Assembly: GCF_016862175.1 (NCBI RefSeq)
Contig: NZ_BOML01000038.1
Coordinates: 124,001 to 188,000 of the forward strand
Source of the DNA: Paractinoplanes durhamensis
Lineage (GTDB): Bacteria; Actinomycetota; Actinomycetes; Mycobacteriales; Micromonosporaceae
Direction of reading: 5' to 3'
Length of the DNA stretch: 64,000 nt
The translations under genes and the position numbers were made by a program. The notes below the pieces were generated by a model. It did no database searches. It was given only the letters and a program-made list of their open reading frames with translations, and was not told where the DNA came from. Below are positions 30,208-38,777 of this stretch, piece by piece. How positions within the stretch are numbered: the stretch's first letter is position 1; each line of letters opens with the position of its first letter.

Positions 30208-30455
30208 CCCATGCCCGGATTGCTTGGTCCGCCATTGCGTGGCCGATTATTGGCGTCGTCCTCGCGCATTTCCTCGACGACTCCGTCGCCTTCGAGCAGC
30301 GCACGGACCTCGGACTCACGGAATCGGCGGTGGCCACCCGGAGTACGGATACTGCCGATACGCCCGGCGGCGGCCCATCGCGTGACCGTCTTCGGGTCGA
30401 CGCGGAACAGCGCGGCCACCTCGCCCGGTGTCAGCAGACGATCTCCAGTGTCCAC
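30180..30455 (-). CDS. bldC: BldC-like MerR-type DNA-binding protein
   Basis: This protein of about 91 residues has RLLTPGEVAALFRVDPKTVTRWAAAGRIGSIRTPGGHRRFRESEVRALL, almost the whole of BldC, a small MerR-like winged-helix protein that controls developmental timing in Streptomyces by binding direct repeats. GTG 30455 has GAGGAGG six bases upstream; the longer frame to 30497 is less likely. The C-terminal tail (EEMREDDANNRPRNGGP...) is longer than in Streptomyces BldC. The genome may hold further BldC paralogues, so orthology is not certain. Confidence 0.85.
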   Translation of the reverse strand: MDTGDRLLTPGEVAALFRVDPKTVTRWAAAGRIGSIRTPGGHRRFRESEVRALLEGDGVVEEMREDDANNRPRNGGPSNPGMGYGPPNGLR

Positions 30456-30667
30456 AACCCCCTCCTCGCGTCGGTCTTCTGGAGCGGCCGTGATCACGGT
30501 GAGTGTCGGCGTGCTCGATCGGGACGTAAAGCCATTAGAGCATTGCCCCGGAACCGAGTCCCTGGAATGCGGAAAAAGCCCTAATTGCGACAGTGATCGT
30601 TATCCTGCCGCCGATTCGTCGCTACCGGGCGTGAGTAGCTATCTGCCACCCGTTTAGGGTCTGAGCT

Positions 30668-31120
30668 ATGGACTCCATCGACCTACGGCTGATCGACCTG
30701 CTACGGGACAATGCGCGCTCGTCGTACGCCGAGCTGGCCCGCAAGGTCGGGCTCTCGGCGCCCGCCGTGCACGAGCGGGTCGGCAAGCTCGAAGCGGCCG
30801 GGACCATCCGCGGCTACCGGGCCGACGTCGACCACGAAGCCCTCGGACTCGGGGTGACCGCGCTGATCGGCATCATCGAGGACTCCGGCGCCGACACCGA
30901 CGACGTGCTCGCCGCCGTGCGGAACATGCCCGAGGTGGAGAGTTGCTACTTCATGGCCGGCGTGGAGTCCTACCAGCTCACCGTGCGGGTCGGCACGATC
31001 GCCGAGCTGGAGCAGCTGATCGTGCGGATCAACCGGACCCCGGGGGTGGCCTCCACCCGGACGGCCATCGCGCTGAGCACCAAGTGGGAGAACCGCCCCC
31101 AGCCGGGCGCCGGCTCATGA
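30668..31120 (+). CDS. Lrp/AsnC-family transcriptional regulator
   Basis: The 150-residue protein has an N-terminal helix-turn-helix (IDLRLIDLLRDNARSSYAELARKVGLSAPAVHERVGKLEAAGTIRGY) and a C-terminal RAM ligand-binding domain (VTALIGIIEDSGADTDDV...VESCYFMAGVESYQLTVRV). These regulators form octamers and respond to amino acids. It is divergent from bldC across about 210 bases in which I see no clear element beyond ordinary promoter-like AT-richer stretches. Its stop overlaps the convergent glycolipid-binding-domain gene by six bases. Confidence 0.92.
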   Translation: MDSIDLRLIDLLRDNARSSYAELARKVGLSAPAVHERVGKLEAAGTIRGYRADVDHEALGLGVTALIGIIEDSGADTDDVLAAVRNMPEVESCYFMAGVESYQLTVRVGTIAELEQLIVRINRTPGVASTRTAIALSTKWENRPQPGAGS

Positions 31121-31738
31121 TTTGATGAGCGTCGAAAGGCCCGGGTAATCCACCACGAAGCCGTCGTCGTCGACGGTCAGATCCGCGCTGAACGTCTCGC
31201 TCGCGTAGCGGACGCGATGGGCGCCGAGCGGGGTATAGATCTGGTCCGCCTGCACCACCTCGAGGCTCGGCAGCAGCATCAGAGCGGCACTGATCCGGTG
31301 GGACACCCCGGTCTCCGCCGTCAGCAGCTCCAGCCGGCGGATCGGCAGCGTGTTGGTCAACGGCGAACCGCCGAGATCGACGTCGTACGCCTTGTAGAGC
31401 TGATCGGAGTCCTCGATGCCGGGCAGACCGGCCCGGGCGTGCCCGGCCGCTGACAGCACCGCGTCGAGGTTGCCCTGCTCGGCCGTCACCGCGCGCCACC
31501 GGCCCGCCGCCAACTCGAGCCGGACGTTGCGCACCCAGCCGGCGCCCTCGGTGGTGACGTCGAGGTGGGCGGTCGCCCAGCCCGGATCGGTCCGCAACTC
31601 GTAGCGGCACGTGTAGGCGATCGGCTTCACGGCCAGGATCGTTCCCCGGGCATAGAGGCCGTTACGCGCATCGACCAGGGTGTGCTCGACACCGGTCGTG
31701 TCCTTGCGGTCCCAGAAGAGCGAATCAGGCAGTGGCAT
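31115..31738 (-). CDS. Putative glycolipid-binding domain protein
   Basis: This protein of about 207 residues resembles the putative glycolipid-binding family (formerly DUF1089): SLFWDRKDTTGVEHTLVDA at the start, YKAYDVDLGGSPLTNTLPIRRLEL in the middle, and QIYTPLGAHRVRY...FVVDYPGL at the end. The fold is a lipoprotein-localisation-like half barrel thought to bind lipids. No signal peptide is seen, so it should be cytosolic. ATG 31738 is used. It lies downstream of the DEAD-box helicase but is separated from it by a strong terminator. Confidence 0.75.
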   Translation of the reverse strand: MPLPDSLFWDRKDTTGVEHTLVDARNGLYARGTILAVKPIAYTCRYELRTDPGWATAHLDVTTEGAGWVRNVRLELAAGRWRAVTAEQGNLDAVLSAAGHARAGLPGIEDSDQLYKAYDVDLGGSPLTNTLPIRRLELLTAETGVSHRISAALMLLPSLEVVQADQIYTPLGAHRVRYASETFSADLTVDDDGFVVDYPGLSTLIKS

Positions 31739-31771
31739 GCCTCTACGTCTACCAGCTTTGCCCAAAAAAGT

Positions 31772-31799
31772 AGCCCCGGCACGTTCCCGTGCCGGGGCT
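31772..31799 (-). terminator. Rho-independent terminator of the DEAD-box helicase gene
   Basis: A perfect 12-base-pair stem (31772-31783 with 31788-31799) closes a TTCC loop, and on the minus strand it is followed by ACTTTTTT. It begins 18 bases after the helicase stop and separates it from the downstream minus-strand gene. Confidence 0.93.
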
Positions 31800-31816
31800 T
31801 CCTTTACCGCTGTGGA

Positions 31817-33529
31817 TCAGTAGGTGCGGGCCGGGCGGGCCGTGCCGAAGCGGCCACCGGTGCCGTCACGCCGGTCGTTGCGCGCGTTGTCCCGGCGGAA
31901 ACCACCGGTGCGCTCGCCGTTGCGCGGGGCGAAACCGGTGCGCTCGCCGCGCGGCCGGTCGGTGAAGGTCCGGTCGCCGGTCGGCCGGTCACCGGTCGGC
32001 CGGTCACCGGCGGGGCGGTCCGCGAAGGTCCGCTCACCGGTGGTCGTCGGCCGGTCGCCGTAGGAACGCTGCGGACGGTCACCGAACGAACGGTCACCTT
32101 CCGTACGCTCCCCGCGCGGCCGGTCACTGTACGAACGCTGCGGACGGTCGCCGTAGGAGCGCTGCGGACGGTCGCCGAAGCGACCCCGCGGCCGGTCGCC
32201 ACGCTCGCGGCGGGGCTCCGGCTCCTCCTTCACGGGCACACCACTGGGCTCACGAGCCCCGGTGACCTCGGCGAGTTTCTCGTCACCCAGACGAACCCGG
32301 ACCTCGGACGGCGCAACGCCGGCCTTGCCCATCATCGCCTGCGTGCTGCGCCGCTGCTTCGGCAGAACCAGCGTCACGACCGCACCGGACTCGCCGGCCC
32401 GAGCCGTACGGCCGGCGCGGTGCAGGTAGTCCTTCGGGTCCTTCGGCGGGTCCACGTGCACGACCAGCGAGATGCCGTCGACGTGGATGCCGCGGGCGGC
32501 GACGTCGGTGGCCACGAGGACGTTGGTGCGGCCCTCCTTGAACTCGGCCAGCGTGCGGGTGCGAACCCGCTGCGTCTTGCCGCCGTGCAGGGCACCGGCC
32601 CGCACGCCGACCTGACGGAGCTGCTCGACCAGCCGGTCGACGCCCATCTGGGTGCGGGCGAAGACGATGGTCTTGCCCGTCCGGTTGGCGATCGCCGCGG
32701 TGATCGGGAACTTCTCCGCCGGCGGGATCAGCAGCAGGTGGTGGTCCATGGTGGACACGCTGGCCTCGGACGGGTCGGTCGAGTGCGTGACCGGGTCGTG
32801 CATGAACCGCTTGACCAGGGTGTCGACGTCACCGTCGAGAGTGGCCGAGAAGAGCAGGCGCTGGGCGTGCTCCGGGGTCTTGGCCAGCAGCTCGGTGACC
32901 TCGGGCAGGAAGCCCATGTCGGCCATCTGGTCGGCCTCGTCCAGAACGGTGACCTCAACCTCGTCGAGGTTGCAGGCGCCGCGCTCGATCAGGTCGCCGA
33001 GGCGGCCCGGCGTGGCGACGATGACCTCGACGCCGCGACGCAGCGCGTCCATCTGCCGGTCGTACGGCACGCCGCCGACTGCGGTCTTCAGGAACACGCC
33101 GACCGAGCGGCCCAGGGGCTGCAGCGCGTCGGCCACCTGCATGGCCAGCTCGCGGGTCGGCACCATGATCAGGGCCTTGGGGTGGTGCGGCTTCGCACGG
33201 CCACCCTGCGCGACCCGGGCGAGCAGCGGAAGGCCGAACGCGAGGGTCTTGCCGGAGCCGGTCTGGCCACGACCGAGAACATCCCGGCCGGCGAGCGCGT
33301 CCGGAATGGTCGCGGACTGGATCTCGAACGGCGCGTTGATGCCGTCACGAGCGAGAACGCGGGTGAGCTCGACCGGAACACCCAGGTCGGCGAAGGTCTT
33401 GCTCTCCTCGACCGGGGCGGTCGCCTCGGGGGTCGGGGTCTCTTCGGTAGCAGCGGCTGCGGGGGTTTCCTCAGTGGCAGCGGCTTCGAAAACGGACGGG
33501 AACGTGCTGGGGTCAGCGAAAGTGGTCAA
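31817..33529 (-). CDS. DEAD-box ATP-dependent RNA helicase
   Basis: This RhlE/CsdA-like helicase of about 570 residues has Q motif FADLGVPVELTRVLARDGINAPFEIQ, motif I GQTGSGKT, Ia PTRELAMQ, Ib ATPGRL, II VLDEADQM, III SATLD, V VATDVAARGIHVDG and VI HRAGRTARAG. The C-terminal part of about 150 residues is a basic low-complexity tail of DRP/RSYGDRP/GERT repeats that should bind RNA and may drive condensation. The start is TTG 33529 with GAGAGG upstream; the frame extends further upstream but without protein-like sequence. A long structured leader precedes it. Role: RNA remodelling, often cold-induced. Confidence 0.93.
   Translation of the reverse strand: MTTFADPSTFPSVFEAAATEETPAAAATEETPTPEATAPVEESKTFADLGVPVELTRVLARDGINAPFEIQSATIPDALAGRDVLGRGQTGSGKTLAFGLPLLARVAQGGRAKPHHPKALIMVPTRELAMQVADALQPLGRSVGVFLKTAVGGVPYDRQMDALRRGVEVIVATPGRLGDLIERGACNLDEVEVTVLDEADQMADMGFLPEVTELLAKTPEHAQRLLFSATLDGDVDTLVKRFMHDPVTHSTDPSEASVSTMDHHLLLIPPAEKFPITAAIANRTGKTIVFARTQMGVDRLVEQLRQVGVRAGALHGGKTQRVRTRTLAEFKEGRTNVLVATDVAARGIHVDGISLVVHVDPPKDPKDYLHRAGRTARAGESGAVVTLVLPKQRRSTQAMMGKAGVAPSEVRVRLGDEKLAEVTGAREPSGVPVKEEPEPRRERGDRPRGRFGDRPQRSYGDRPQRSYSDRPRGERTEGDRSFGDRPQRSYGDRPTTTGERTFADRPAGDRPTGDRPTGDRTFTDRPRGERTGFAPRNGERTGGFRRDNARNDRRDGTGGRFGTARPARTY
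31885..32215 (-). repeat. Low-complexity DRP/GDRP repeats in the helicase tail
   Basis: Short imperfect repeats encode RPQRSYGD, SFGDRPQRSYGD, DRPTGDRPTGD and DRPRGERT, giving an Arg/Gly/Tyr/Asp-rich tail like RGG regions of RNA-binding proteins. On the DNA, blocks such as GCTGCGGACGGTC recur, so length variation by slippage is expected between strains. Confidence 0.8.
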
Positions 33530-33617
33530 GAGAACCTCTCTACGGGGGCGCATGCTCGCGAATGGCCCGCCGCGGCTGCTGAGAGCCTGACGCTGTAATG
33601 CCCGCAAGAACGCCCGT

Positions 33618-33637
33618 GGCGCGCGTCAGCGCGCGCC
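33618..33637 (-). other. GC-only hairpin in the helicase mRNA leader
   Basis: A perfect eight-pair stem (33618-33625 with 33630-33637) made only of G and C closes a four-base loop about 90 bases upstream of the helicase start on the minus strand. Leaders of cold-shock helicases are often structured, so temperature or autoregulatory control is plausible. The 33530-33768 gap otherwise shows only promoter-like AT-rich sequence near 33645-33690. Confidence 0.55.
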
Positions 33638-33768
33638 GCTTCAGTAACTGTCATAAGTGTACGGCTCAACGTTTGACACGCCGACCGCATTCCGCCCCGG
33701 CAGTGGGCAGGCTCACCCACCTCGGGGCAACCCGCCAAGAATAGGGGCACCGGGGCGGTCCGACAAAT

Positions 33769-35586
33769 CTAGCCGAACAGGCCACCCAGCATGTCGGAGA
33801 ATGCACTGCCCGCCGTGAACAGGAAAACCAGGCTCACGGTCACCAGCAGCCCGAGGACCACCAGCATCGCGATAACCACCTTCAGGTTACCTCGGCGCCG
33901 GTCGTGGATCTCGTCACGCCAGCCCTGGGCCAGGATGTGCCCGGTCAGTGAGCCGGAATTCTCCACCGCGCTCATCGAGACCGGCATTGTTGTGTCGATC
34001 ATCTCGTATCCGCTGTTGCCGTAGACCGTTCCACCCGGACCGGAAAACTGACCGCGTTGCTGCGGAACGGCCGACGTCGCGTTCGGATCGAACCCTGCGG
34101 GGTAGGCCGGCGGCGGGCTCACCTGCGCGGTCGGCGTCGGAGACACACCGAACGGCTGAGTGTTAACGGCCGGACCGGCGACCCCGTACGGGTTGGCCGG
34201 GGGAGGCGGCATGGCCGCCTGCCGGGCACCCGCGGCGGGCGGCACGGTGTAGGACGGCAGACCGTACGCCGCCGGGCTTGCGGCCGGCGCCGGCGCGGAC
34301 GTCGGCATGGCGGTCGTCGGCTCAGCCGCAGTCGGCATGGCGGTCGTCGGCTCGGCCGCATTCGGCATGGCGGTTGTCGGCATGGCGGTGGTCGGCATAG
34401 CGGTCGTCGGCTCGGCCGTCGTCGGGATGGTCGGTGGCGGCGGGAACGCCGGCTGCGGCGGGCCCGGGATCGGGCTGGGGCCCGGCGGGGCCGGCACGGG
34501 GCTCGGCGAGGGCGGTGAAGGCACAGGAAACGGTCCAGGTCCAGGAGGCACGGGCGAGGGGCCCGGGCCTGGCGGCACGGGTGACGGGCCGGGGCCCGGC
34601 GGAACAGGGCTGGGCGGCGTCGGGTTCGGCACCGGCGGCGCCGGCATCGGTGGGGTCGGCGCGGGACCCGGCGCCGGACTCGGCGTGGGAGCCGGGAACG
34701 GGCTGGGCTGCGGCGTCGGGAACGGGGTCGGCACCGGCGCCGGGAACGGCGTGGTCGGGTCGAACGGGCCCGGCTTCGGTGGCCCGGGCTTCGGCGGCTC
34801 AGGCTTCGCCGGCGGCGCCGGCACCGGGCGCAGCGGCTCGGGCTTCTCCGGCTCCGGTTCGGCGGGCTCCGGCTTGCCCGGCTCGGGCTCGACGGGCTCG
34901 GGGTCGGCAGGCTTGGGATCGGCCGGCTTGGGATCGCCGGGCGGCGCGGGCGTGGGGTCGCTCGGCGGCTCGGGCTCGCCCAGTTTGATCTCCACCGGCG
35001 GCTCGGCCGCGGCGGGTGGCTTGAATGACACCGAGGCGGTGCCGATCGACGTCGAGGAGACCGCGGGCTTCGGCGGCTCGGCGGGCGCGGACTCGGTCGG
35101 GCTGTTGCCGTAGACCTTGGCCGGGCCGCTCGGCCACGTCGCGGCGCGCACCGCGGCCGGGTCGGCGCTGATCGCGCCCGGGACCGAGGCGCGGGCGGCG
35201 CCGGCAGCCGGGGCGCTGGACAGCGGCCGCGAGGAGCCGTCGACCCGCTCGGGCACCAAGTCGGTGGCGGCCGGCGGGCTGACCGGGCGGGCCGAGCCGG
35301 TGACCCGAGCTGTCCCGGAACCGGCCGGCGGAGCGCTTGCGGGTTTGGCGGAAACGGGAGCGGAGGCGCTCACCGAACCGGTGCCACGACCCACGGTGGC
35401 GCGGCCGCTTGCGGCGATCGGCGGGCCGGCCGGCGGCTCGGGTGGCGGCGGCGGAGTGGAGGAGGAACCCGCGGGTGCCCACAGGGCTCCGGGGGCGGGC
35501 GGCGGCGGCGGAGCGTACGCCTCGTGGCCGTCACCGAGCGGCGGCTTGGCGCCGTCGCCGTCCGGTGTCGCCTGCCGCTCTTCCAT
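33769..35586 (-). CDS. Proline-rich protein with C-terminal membrane anchor
   Basis: The 605-residue protein is mostly Pro/Ala/Thr/Glu low complexity: acidic EP/KP repeats (about 225-275), VPPGPGPSP repeats (about 340-380) and TTAMP repeats (about 410-445). It ends with an ordered segment (TVYGNSGYEMIDTTMPVSM...GHILAQGWRDEIHDRRRGNLK) and a single helix (VVIAMLVVLGLLVTVSLVFLF). There is no N-terminal signal, so it is a tail-anchored protein with a cytosolic proline-rich arm. No enzymatic domain is recognised. It could be a polar or cell-division scaffold, but that is only suggested by composition. Confidence 0.7.
   Translation of the reverse strand: MEERQATPDGDGAKPPLGDGHEAYAPPPPPAPGALWAPAGSSSTPPPPPEPPAGPPIAASGRATVGRGTGSVSASAPVSAKPASAPPAGSGTARVTGSARPVSPPAATDLVPERVDGSSRPLSSAPAAGAARASVPGAISADPAAVRAATWPSGPAKVYGNSPTESAPAEPPKPAVSSTSIGTASVSFKPPAAAEPPVEIKLGEPEPPSDPTPAPPGDPKPADPKPADPEPVEPEPGKPEPAEPEPEKPEPLRPVPAPPAKPEPPKPGPPKPGPFDPTTPFPAPVPTPFPTPQPSPFPAPTPSPAPGPAPTPPMPAPPVPNPTPPSPVPPGPGPSPVPPGPGPSPVPPGPGPFPVPSPPSPSPVPAPPGPSPIPGPPQPAFPPPPTIPTTAEPTTAMPTTAMPTTAMPNAAEPTTAMPTAAEPTTAMPTSAPAPAASPAAYGLPSYTVPPAAGARQAAMPPPPANPYGVAGPAVNTQPFGVSPTPTAQVSPPPAYPAGFDPNATSAVPQQRGQFSGPGGTVYGNSGYEMIDTTMPVSMSAVENSGSLTGHILAQGWRDEIHDRRRGNLKVVIAMLVVLGLLVTVSLVFLFTAGSAFSDMLGGLFG
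34300..34630 (-). repeat. Tandem short repeats coding TTAMP and VPPGPGPSP
   Basis: Two adjacent arrays lie inside the proline-rich gene. About 34300-34430 encodes repeated (E/P)TTAMPT(T/A)A(M/E)P, and about 34515-34620 encodes three copies of VPPGPGPSP. They are in frame and protein-level, so they are not CRISPR or VNTR loci of another kind, but copy number may vary. Confidence 0.8.
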
Positions 35587-35753
35587 GAACCCTCCCGACC
35601 GCGCGCCGACGGTTCGGACGTCGGACGCTGTCCCTACCGTGCCATATCCGCGCTCGTGAACACACCTGGCACCAACCGGGCCACTCGTGCGGCCGGTCGG
35701 TTACCACCGGAAAGGCGATCTTTCCCATCCGGTGGTCGACGCAAACGGACGGC

Positions 35754-37370
35754 TCAGTCCGCCGACGCGGACGCCCCGGCCGACGACGCCGACTGCGCTG
35801 AGCTGGCCGCGGTCGTCTCCTTGGTCGCGGTCGGCTCGCTGTCGTTGCCCCCGGTGGCCGGCGCCGTCGTGGTCGGGTCGGGCACCGGCGTGGTCTCCGC
35901 CGGCGTCGGCTGGGTCGTCGGCGCGGTGGTCGGCGTGGTCGTCGGGGTCGTGGTCGGGGTGGTCGTCGGCGTCGTGGTGGGCGTCGTCGTCGGGCCGGTG
36001 GTCGGGCCGGTCGTCGGTCCCGTGGTGGGGCCGGTCGTCGGTCCGGTCGTGGGCTTCGTCGTCGTGCCGGTCGTGGGCGACGTCGTCGGCTTGGTGGTCG
36101 TGCCGGTCGTCGGGTCGCTCGTCGGGTCCGGATCGGGGGAGCCGAGCGCGGGACCCTCGGTGACGCCCTCGACCGAGCCGAAGATCCGGGTCGCCTGGAA
36201 CAGGCGCGACCAGCGGACCGGGGTGAGACGCACGTTGAGGCCGGTGCGCGGGGCCTCGACCATCATGCCGTTGCCCGCATACATCGCGACGTGGTGGATG
36301 CCGCGCCAGCTGTTGGAGTAGCTGAAGAAGAGGAGGTCGCCGGGGAGCAGCGAATAGCGGTCGACGACCTTGTTGCGGGTCTGCCAATACTGGTCGCGGG
36401 AGACGCGGGTCAGCGGGAAGCCGACCGAGTGGTACGCCGCATACATCAAGCCGGAGCAGTCGTACTGATCCGGGCCCTCCTCGGACCACACATACGGGTC
36501 GCCGCGCTGGGCCAGGGCGTAGGTCAGCGCCTGGATGGCCCGTGGGTCGGCGCCGCGGCCGGCCTCGGCACCCGCCAGATATTGAGCACCGAGTGCGCTG
36601 TCGGCGGCGGTCTCGCTGGTCTCGGCCGCGCTCAGCTCGTCGACGTGGGCGAGCTCGAGGGCCTGCTGGGCCGACTGCTTCTTGCCGAGCGTGGTGTTGA
36701 CCTTGCCGTACTGCGCGACCAGGTCGTCCCAGTGCTTCTTGGCGAGGGTCTCCTCGTCGAGCGTGAGCTGGACCGCGGTCTCGCTGGACTCGATCCGGCG
36801 GGCCGCGGCCTGCTCGGTGGAGTGGTCGCCGCGCTGCAGCCGGGCCAGGTCGTCGAGACCGGCCAGGCCCGGGTCGTAGGAGCCGGGCGGCAGCGCGGCC
36901 GCCTCGAGCATCGACTTGGCGGCGGCGTCGGACGCGGCGGTGCGGGCGTCCTGCAGGGTCTCGGCGGCGGCGGCGTAGCGCTGCTCGGTCGTCTTGAACT
37001 GGGTCTGCGCGAGATCGCGGTCGGCGCCGAGCTGGATCAGCTGGTCGCCCATGGTGGCGATCTCGGCGCGGCCCTTCTCGATCTGCTGCAGCACCGGGCT
37101 GGTCGCGGAGCCGGTGAGGGTGGGCGTCACGGTCGGCGTGCTGGTGGCGGTCTGGCCGGGCATCACCAGGGTGCCGAGGGCCATCGGCCGGGAGCCGGCG
37201 TCGGGCACGGCGGGGGCGACCGGGACCTGCGGCACGGTCGGAGCGGCCAGGGCGGGAACCGGGTTGAAGAGGGCGGCGATGGCGGCGGTGGCGGCAGCCG
37301 AATACATCACGGGGCGCCACCAAGGGCGATCCGTGCCTGTTCGGCCGTCTCCGTAACGTCCTGTAGCCAT
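35754..37370 (-). CDS. NlpC/P60 peptidoglycan endopeptidase with coiled coil and Pro-Thr tail
   Basis: The 538-residue secreted protein has a signal segment (about 20-42, VMYSAAATAAIAALFNPVPALA), a coiled coil (about 92-235), and an NlpC/P60 domain (about 262-385) with catalytic cysteine in YDCSGLMYAAYH and histidine in GIHHVAMYAG. A repetitive PTTGPTTTPTTTPTT tail (about 410-490) and an acidic/serine end follow. Such RipA-like enzymes cut D-Glu-mDAP bonds in stem peptides at septa. ATG 37370 has GGGGAG four bases upstream. The Thr-rich tail may thread the wall or be glycosylated. Confidence 0.92.
   Translation of the reverse strand: MATGRYGDGRTGTDRPWWRPVMYSAAATAAIAALFNPVPALAAPTVPQVPVAPAVPDAGSRPMALGTLVMPGQTATSTPTVTPTLTGSATSPVLQQIEKGRAEIATMGDQLIQLGADRDLAQTQFKTTEQRYAAAAETLQDARTAASDAAAKSMLEAAALPPGSYDPGLAGLDDLARLQRGDHSTEQAAARRIESSETAVQLTLDEETLAKKHWDDLVAQYGKVNTTLGKKQSAQQALELAHVDELSAAETSETAADSALGAQYLAGAEAGRGADPRAIQALTYALAQRGDPYVWSEEGPDQYDCSGLMYAAYHSVGFPLTRVSRDQYWQTRNKVVDRYSLLPGDLLFFSYSNSWRGIHHVAMYAGNGMMVEAPRTGLNVRLTPVRWSRLFQATRIFGSVEGVTEGPALGSPDPDPTSDPTTGTTTKPTTSPTTGTTTKPTTGPTTGPTTGPTTGPTTGPTTTPTTTPTTTPTTTPTTTPTTAPTTQPTPAETTPVPDPTTTAPATGGNDSEPTATKETTAASSAQSASSAGASASAD
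35925..36115 (-). repeat. Tandem Pro-Thr-Thr coding repeats
   Basis: Twelve-base units of the GTGGTCGGxxxG type repeat across this stretch and encode (G/T)PTT on the minus strand. They form the C-terminal tail of the NlpC/P60 protein. Confidence 0.85.
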
Positions 37371-37580
37371 GCGCTCCCCGTCCGCGACGATGGTGCCGTC
37401 GCTTTTTGTCCCTCTAAAGGCTTACCCCATGGCTCATACGGCTGTCGATTGATCAGAGATGAAAGAAGTCTGGGAATCCGAACAACGACATCGTGAGCTG
37501 GGCCGCCCCGACACCGTGCGAGGGTGATCTTGTCGGGGGTGGGACGTAGGCTCAACGACGGGTAAAAGGAAGGGGCACAG

Positions 37581-38750
37581 ATGGACGCCGGGCTCAAACG
37601 CGAGCTGGAGGCCAAGGTCTACGCAGGTGAGCGGCTGACTCGCGAGGACGGTGTCGCGCTCTACGAGTCGGACGATCTGGCGTGGCTCGGCCGGCTGGCC
37701 CATCACAAGCGCACCGAGATGAACGGTGAGCGGGTGATGTTCAACGTCAACCGGCACCTGAACCTCACCAACGTCTGCTCGGCGAGCTGCGCTTATTGTT
37801 CCTTTCAGCGTAAACCAGGCGAAAAGGATGCGTACACCATGCGCATCGACGAAGCGGTGCGCAAGGCCAAGGAGATGGAGGACGAGCAGCTGACCGAGCT
37901 GCACATCGTCAATGGTCTCCACCCGACCCTGCCCTGGCGCTATTACCCGAAGGTGTTGCGCGAGCTGAAGGCCGCGCTGCCCGACGTCAAGCTCAAGTGC
38001 TTCACCGCCACCGAGGTCCAGTGGTTCGAGAAGATCAGCGGCCTGCCGGCCAGCGAGATCCTCGACGAGCTGATGGATGCCGGCCTCGAGTCGCTGACCG
38101 GCGGCGGCGCCGAGATCTTCGACTGGGAGGTCCGGCAGCACATCGTCGACCACGACTGTCACTGGGAAGACTGGTCACGCATCCACCGGCTCGCCCACGA
38201 GAAGGGCATGAAGACGCCGGCGACGATGCTCTACGGCCACATCGAGGAGCCGCGGCACCGGGTCGACCACGTGATGCGGCTGCGCGAGCTGCAGGACGAG
38301 ACCGGCGGCTTCGCGGTCTTCATCCCGCTGCGCTACCAGCACGACTTCGTCGACTCGCAGGACGGCAAGGTCCGCAACCGCCTCCAGGAGCGCACCCGGA
38401 TGGCGGCGCCGGCCGAGTCGCTGAAGACGTTCGCGGTGTCCCGGTTGATGTTCGACAACGTGCCGCACCTGAAAAACTTCTGGGTCATGCACGGCCTGTC
38501 GGTCGCCCAGCTCTCGCTCAACTTCGGCGCCGACGACCTCGACGGTTCGGTGGTGGAATACAAGATCACCCACGACGCCGACTCGTACGGGACGCCGCAC
38601 ACCATGCACCGCGACGACCTGCTCGACCTCATCTGGGACGCCGGTTTCCAGCCGGTCGAGCGCAACACCCGCTACGAGGTCGTCCGGGAATATGAGAAGG
38701 CCCCGTCGCTCGCATCCCGCCGCGCCGAGCCCGCAACGGTCTGGGCCTGA
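37581..38750 (+). CDS. mqnE: Aminofutalosine synthase (radical SAM)
   Basis: The 389-residue radical SAM enzyme has the cluster motif C-SAS-C-AY-C in LTNVCSASCAYCSFQRKPGE, and the MqnE-specific ELHIVNGLHPTLPW and SLTGGGAEIFDWEVR. MqnE joins SAM and the MqnA product 3-[(1-carboxyvinyl)oxy]benzoate to give aminofutalosine. ATG 37581 follows AGGAAGGG. Divergent from the NlpC/P60 gene across 210 bases. MqnC would read GGGAEI differently and lacks the HIVxGLHP context, so MqnE is preferred. mqnB, mqnC and mqnD are not in the window. Confidence 0.94.
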   Translation: MDAGLKRELEAKVYAGERLTREDGVALYESDDLAWLGRLAHHKRTEMNGERVMFNVNRHLNLTNVCSASCAYCSFQRKPGEKDAYTMRIDEAVRKAKEMEDEQLTELHIVNGLHPTLPWRYYPKVLRELKAALPDVKLKCFTATEVQWFEKISGLPASEILDELMDAGLESLTGGGAEIFDWEVRQHIVDHDCHWEDWSRIHRLAHEKGMKTPATMLYGHIEEPRHRVDHVMRLRELQDETGGFAVFIPLRYQHDFVDSQDGKVRNRLQERTRMAAPAESLKTFAVSRLMFDNVPHLKNFWVMHGLSVAQLSLNFGADDLDGSVVEYKITHDADSYGTPHTMHRDDLLDLIWDAGFQPVERNTRYEVVREYEKAPSLASRRAEPATVWA

Positions 38751-38777
38751 GGTGCCACGGCGTACCCTCGTGGGGTC

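Noticed and set aside
34300..34630. CRISPR-like or VNTR array
   Set aside because: Repeats are contiguous, in frame and encode proline-rich protein. There are no spacers.
37371..37580. ydaO (c-di-AMP) riboswitch before the NlpC/P60 gene
   Set aside because: Such genes often have one in actinobacteria, but I cannot find its conserved blocks. Only a GCGACG/CGTCGC hairpin at 37384-37402 is seen. An Rfam RF00379 search would decide.
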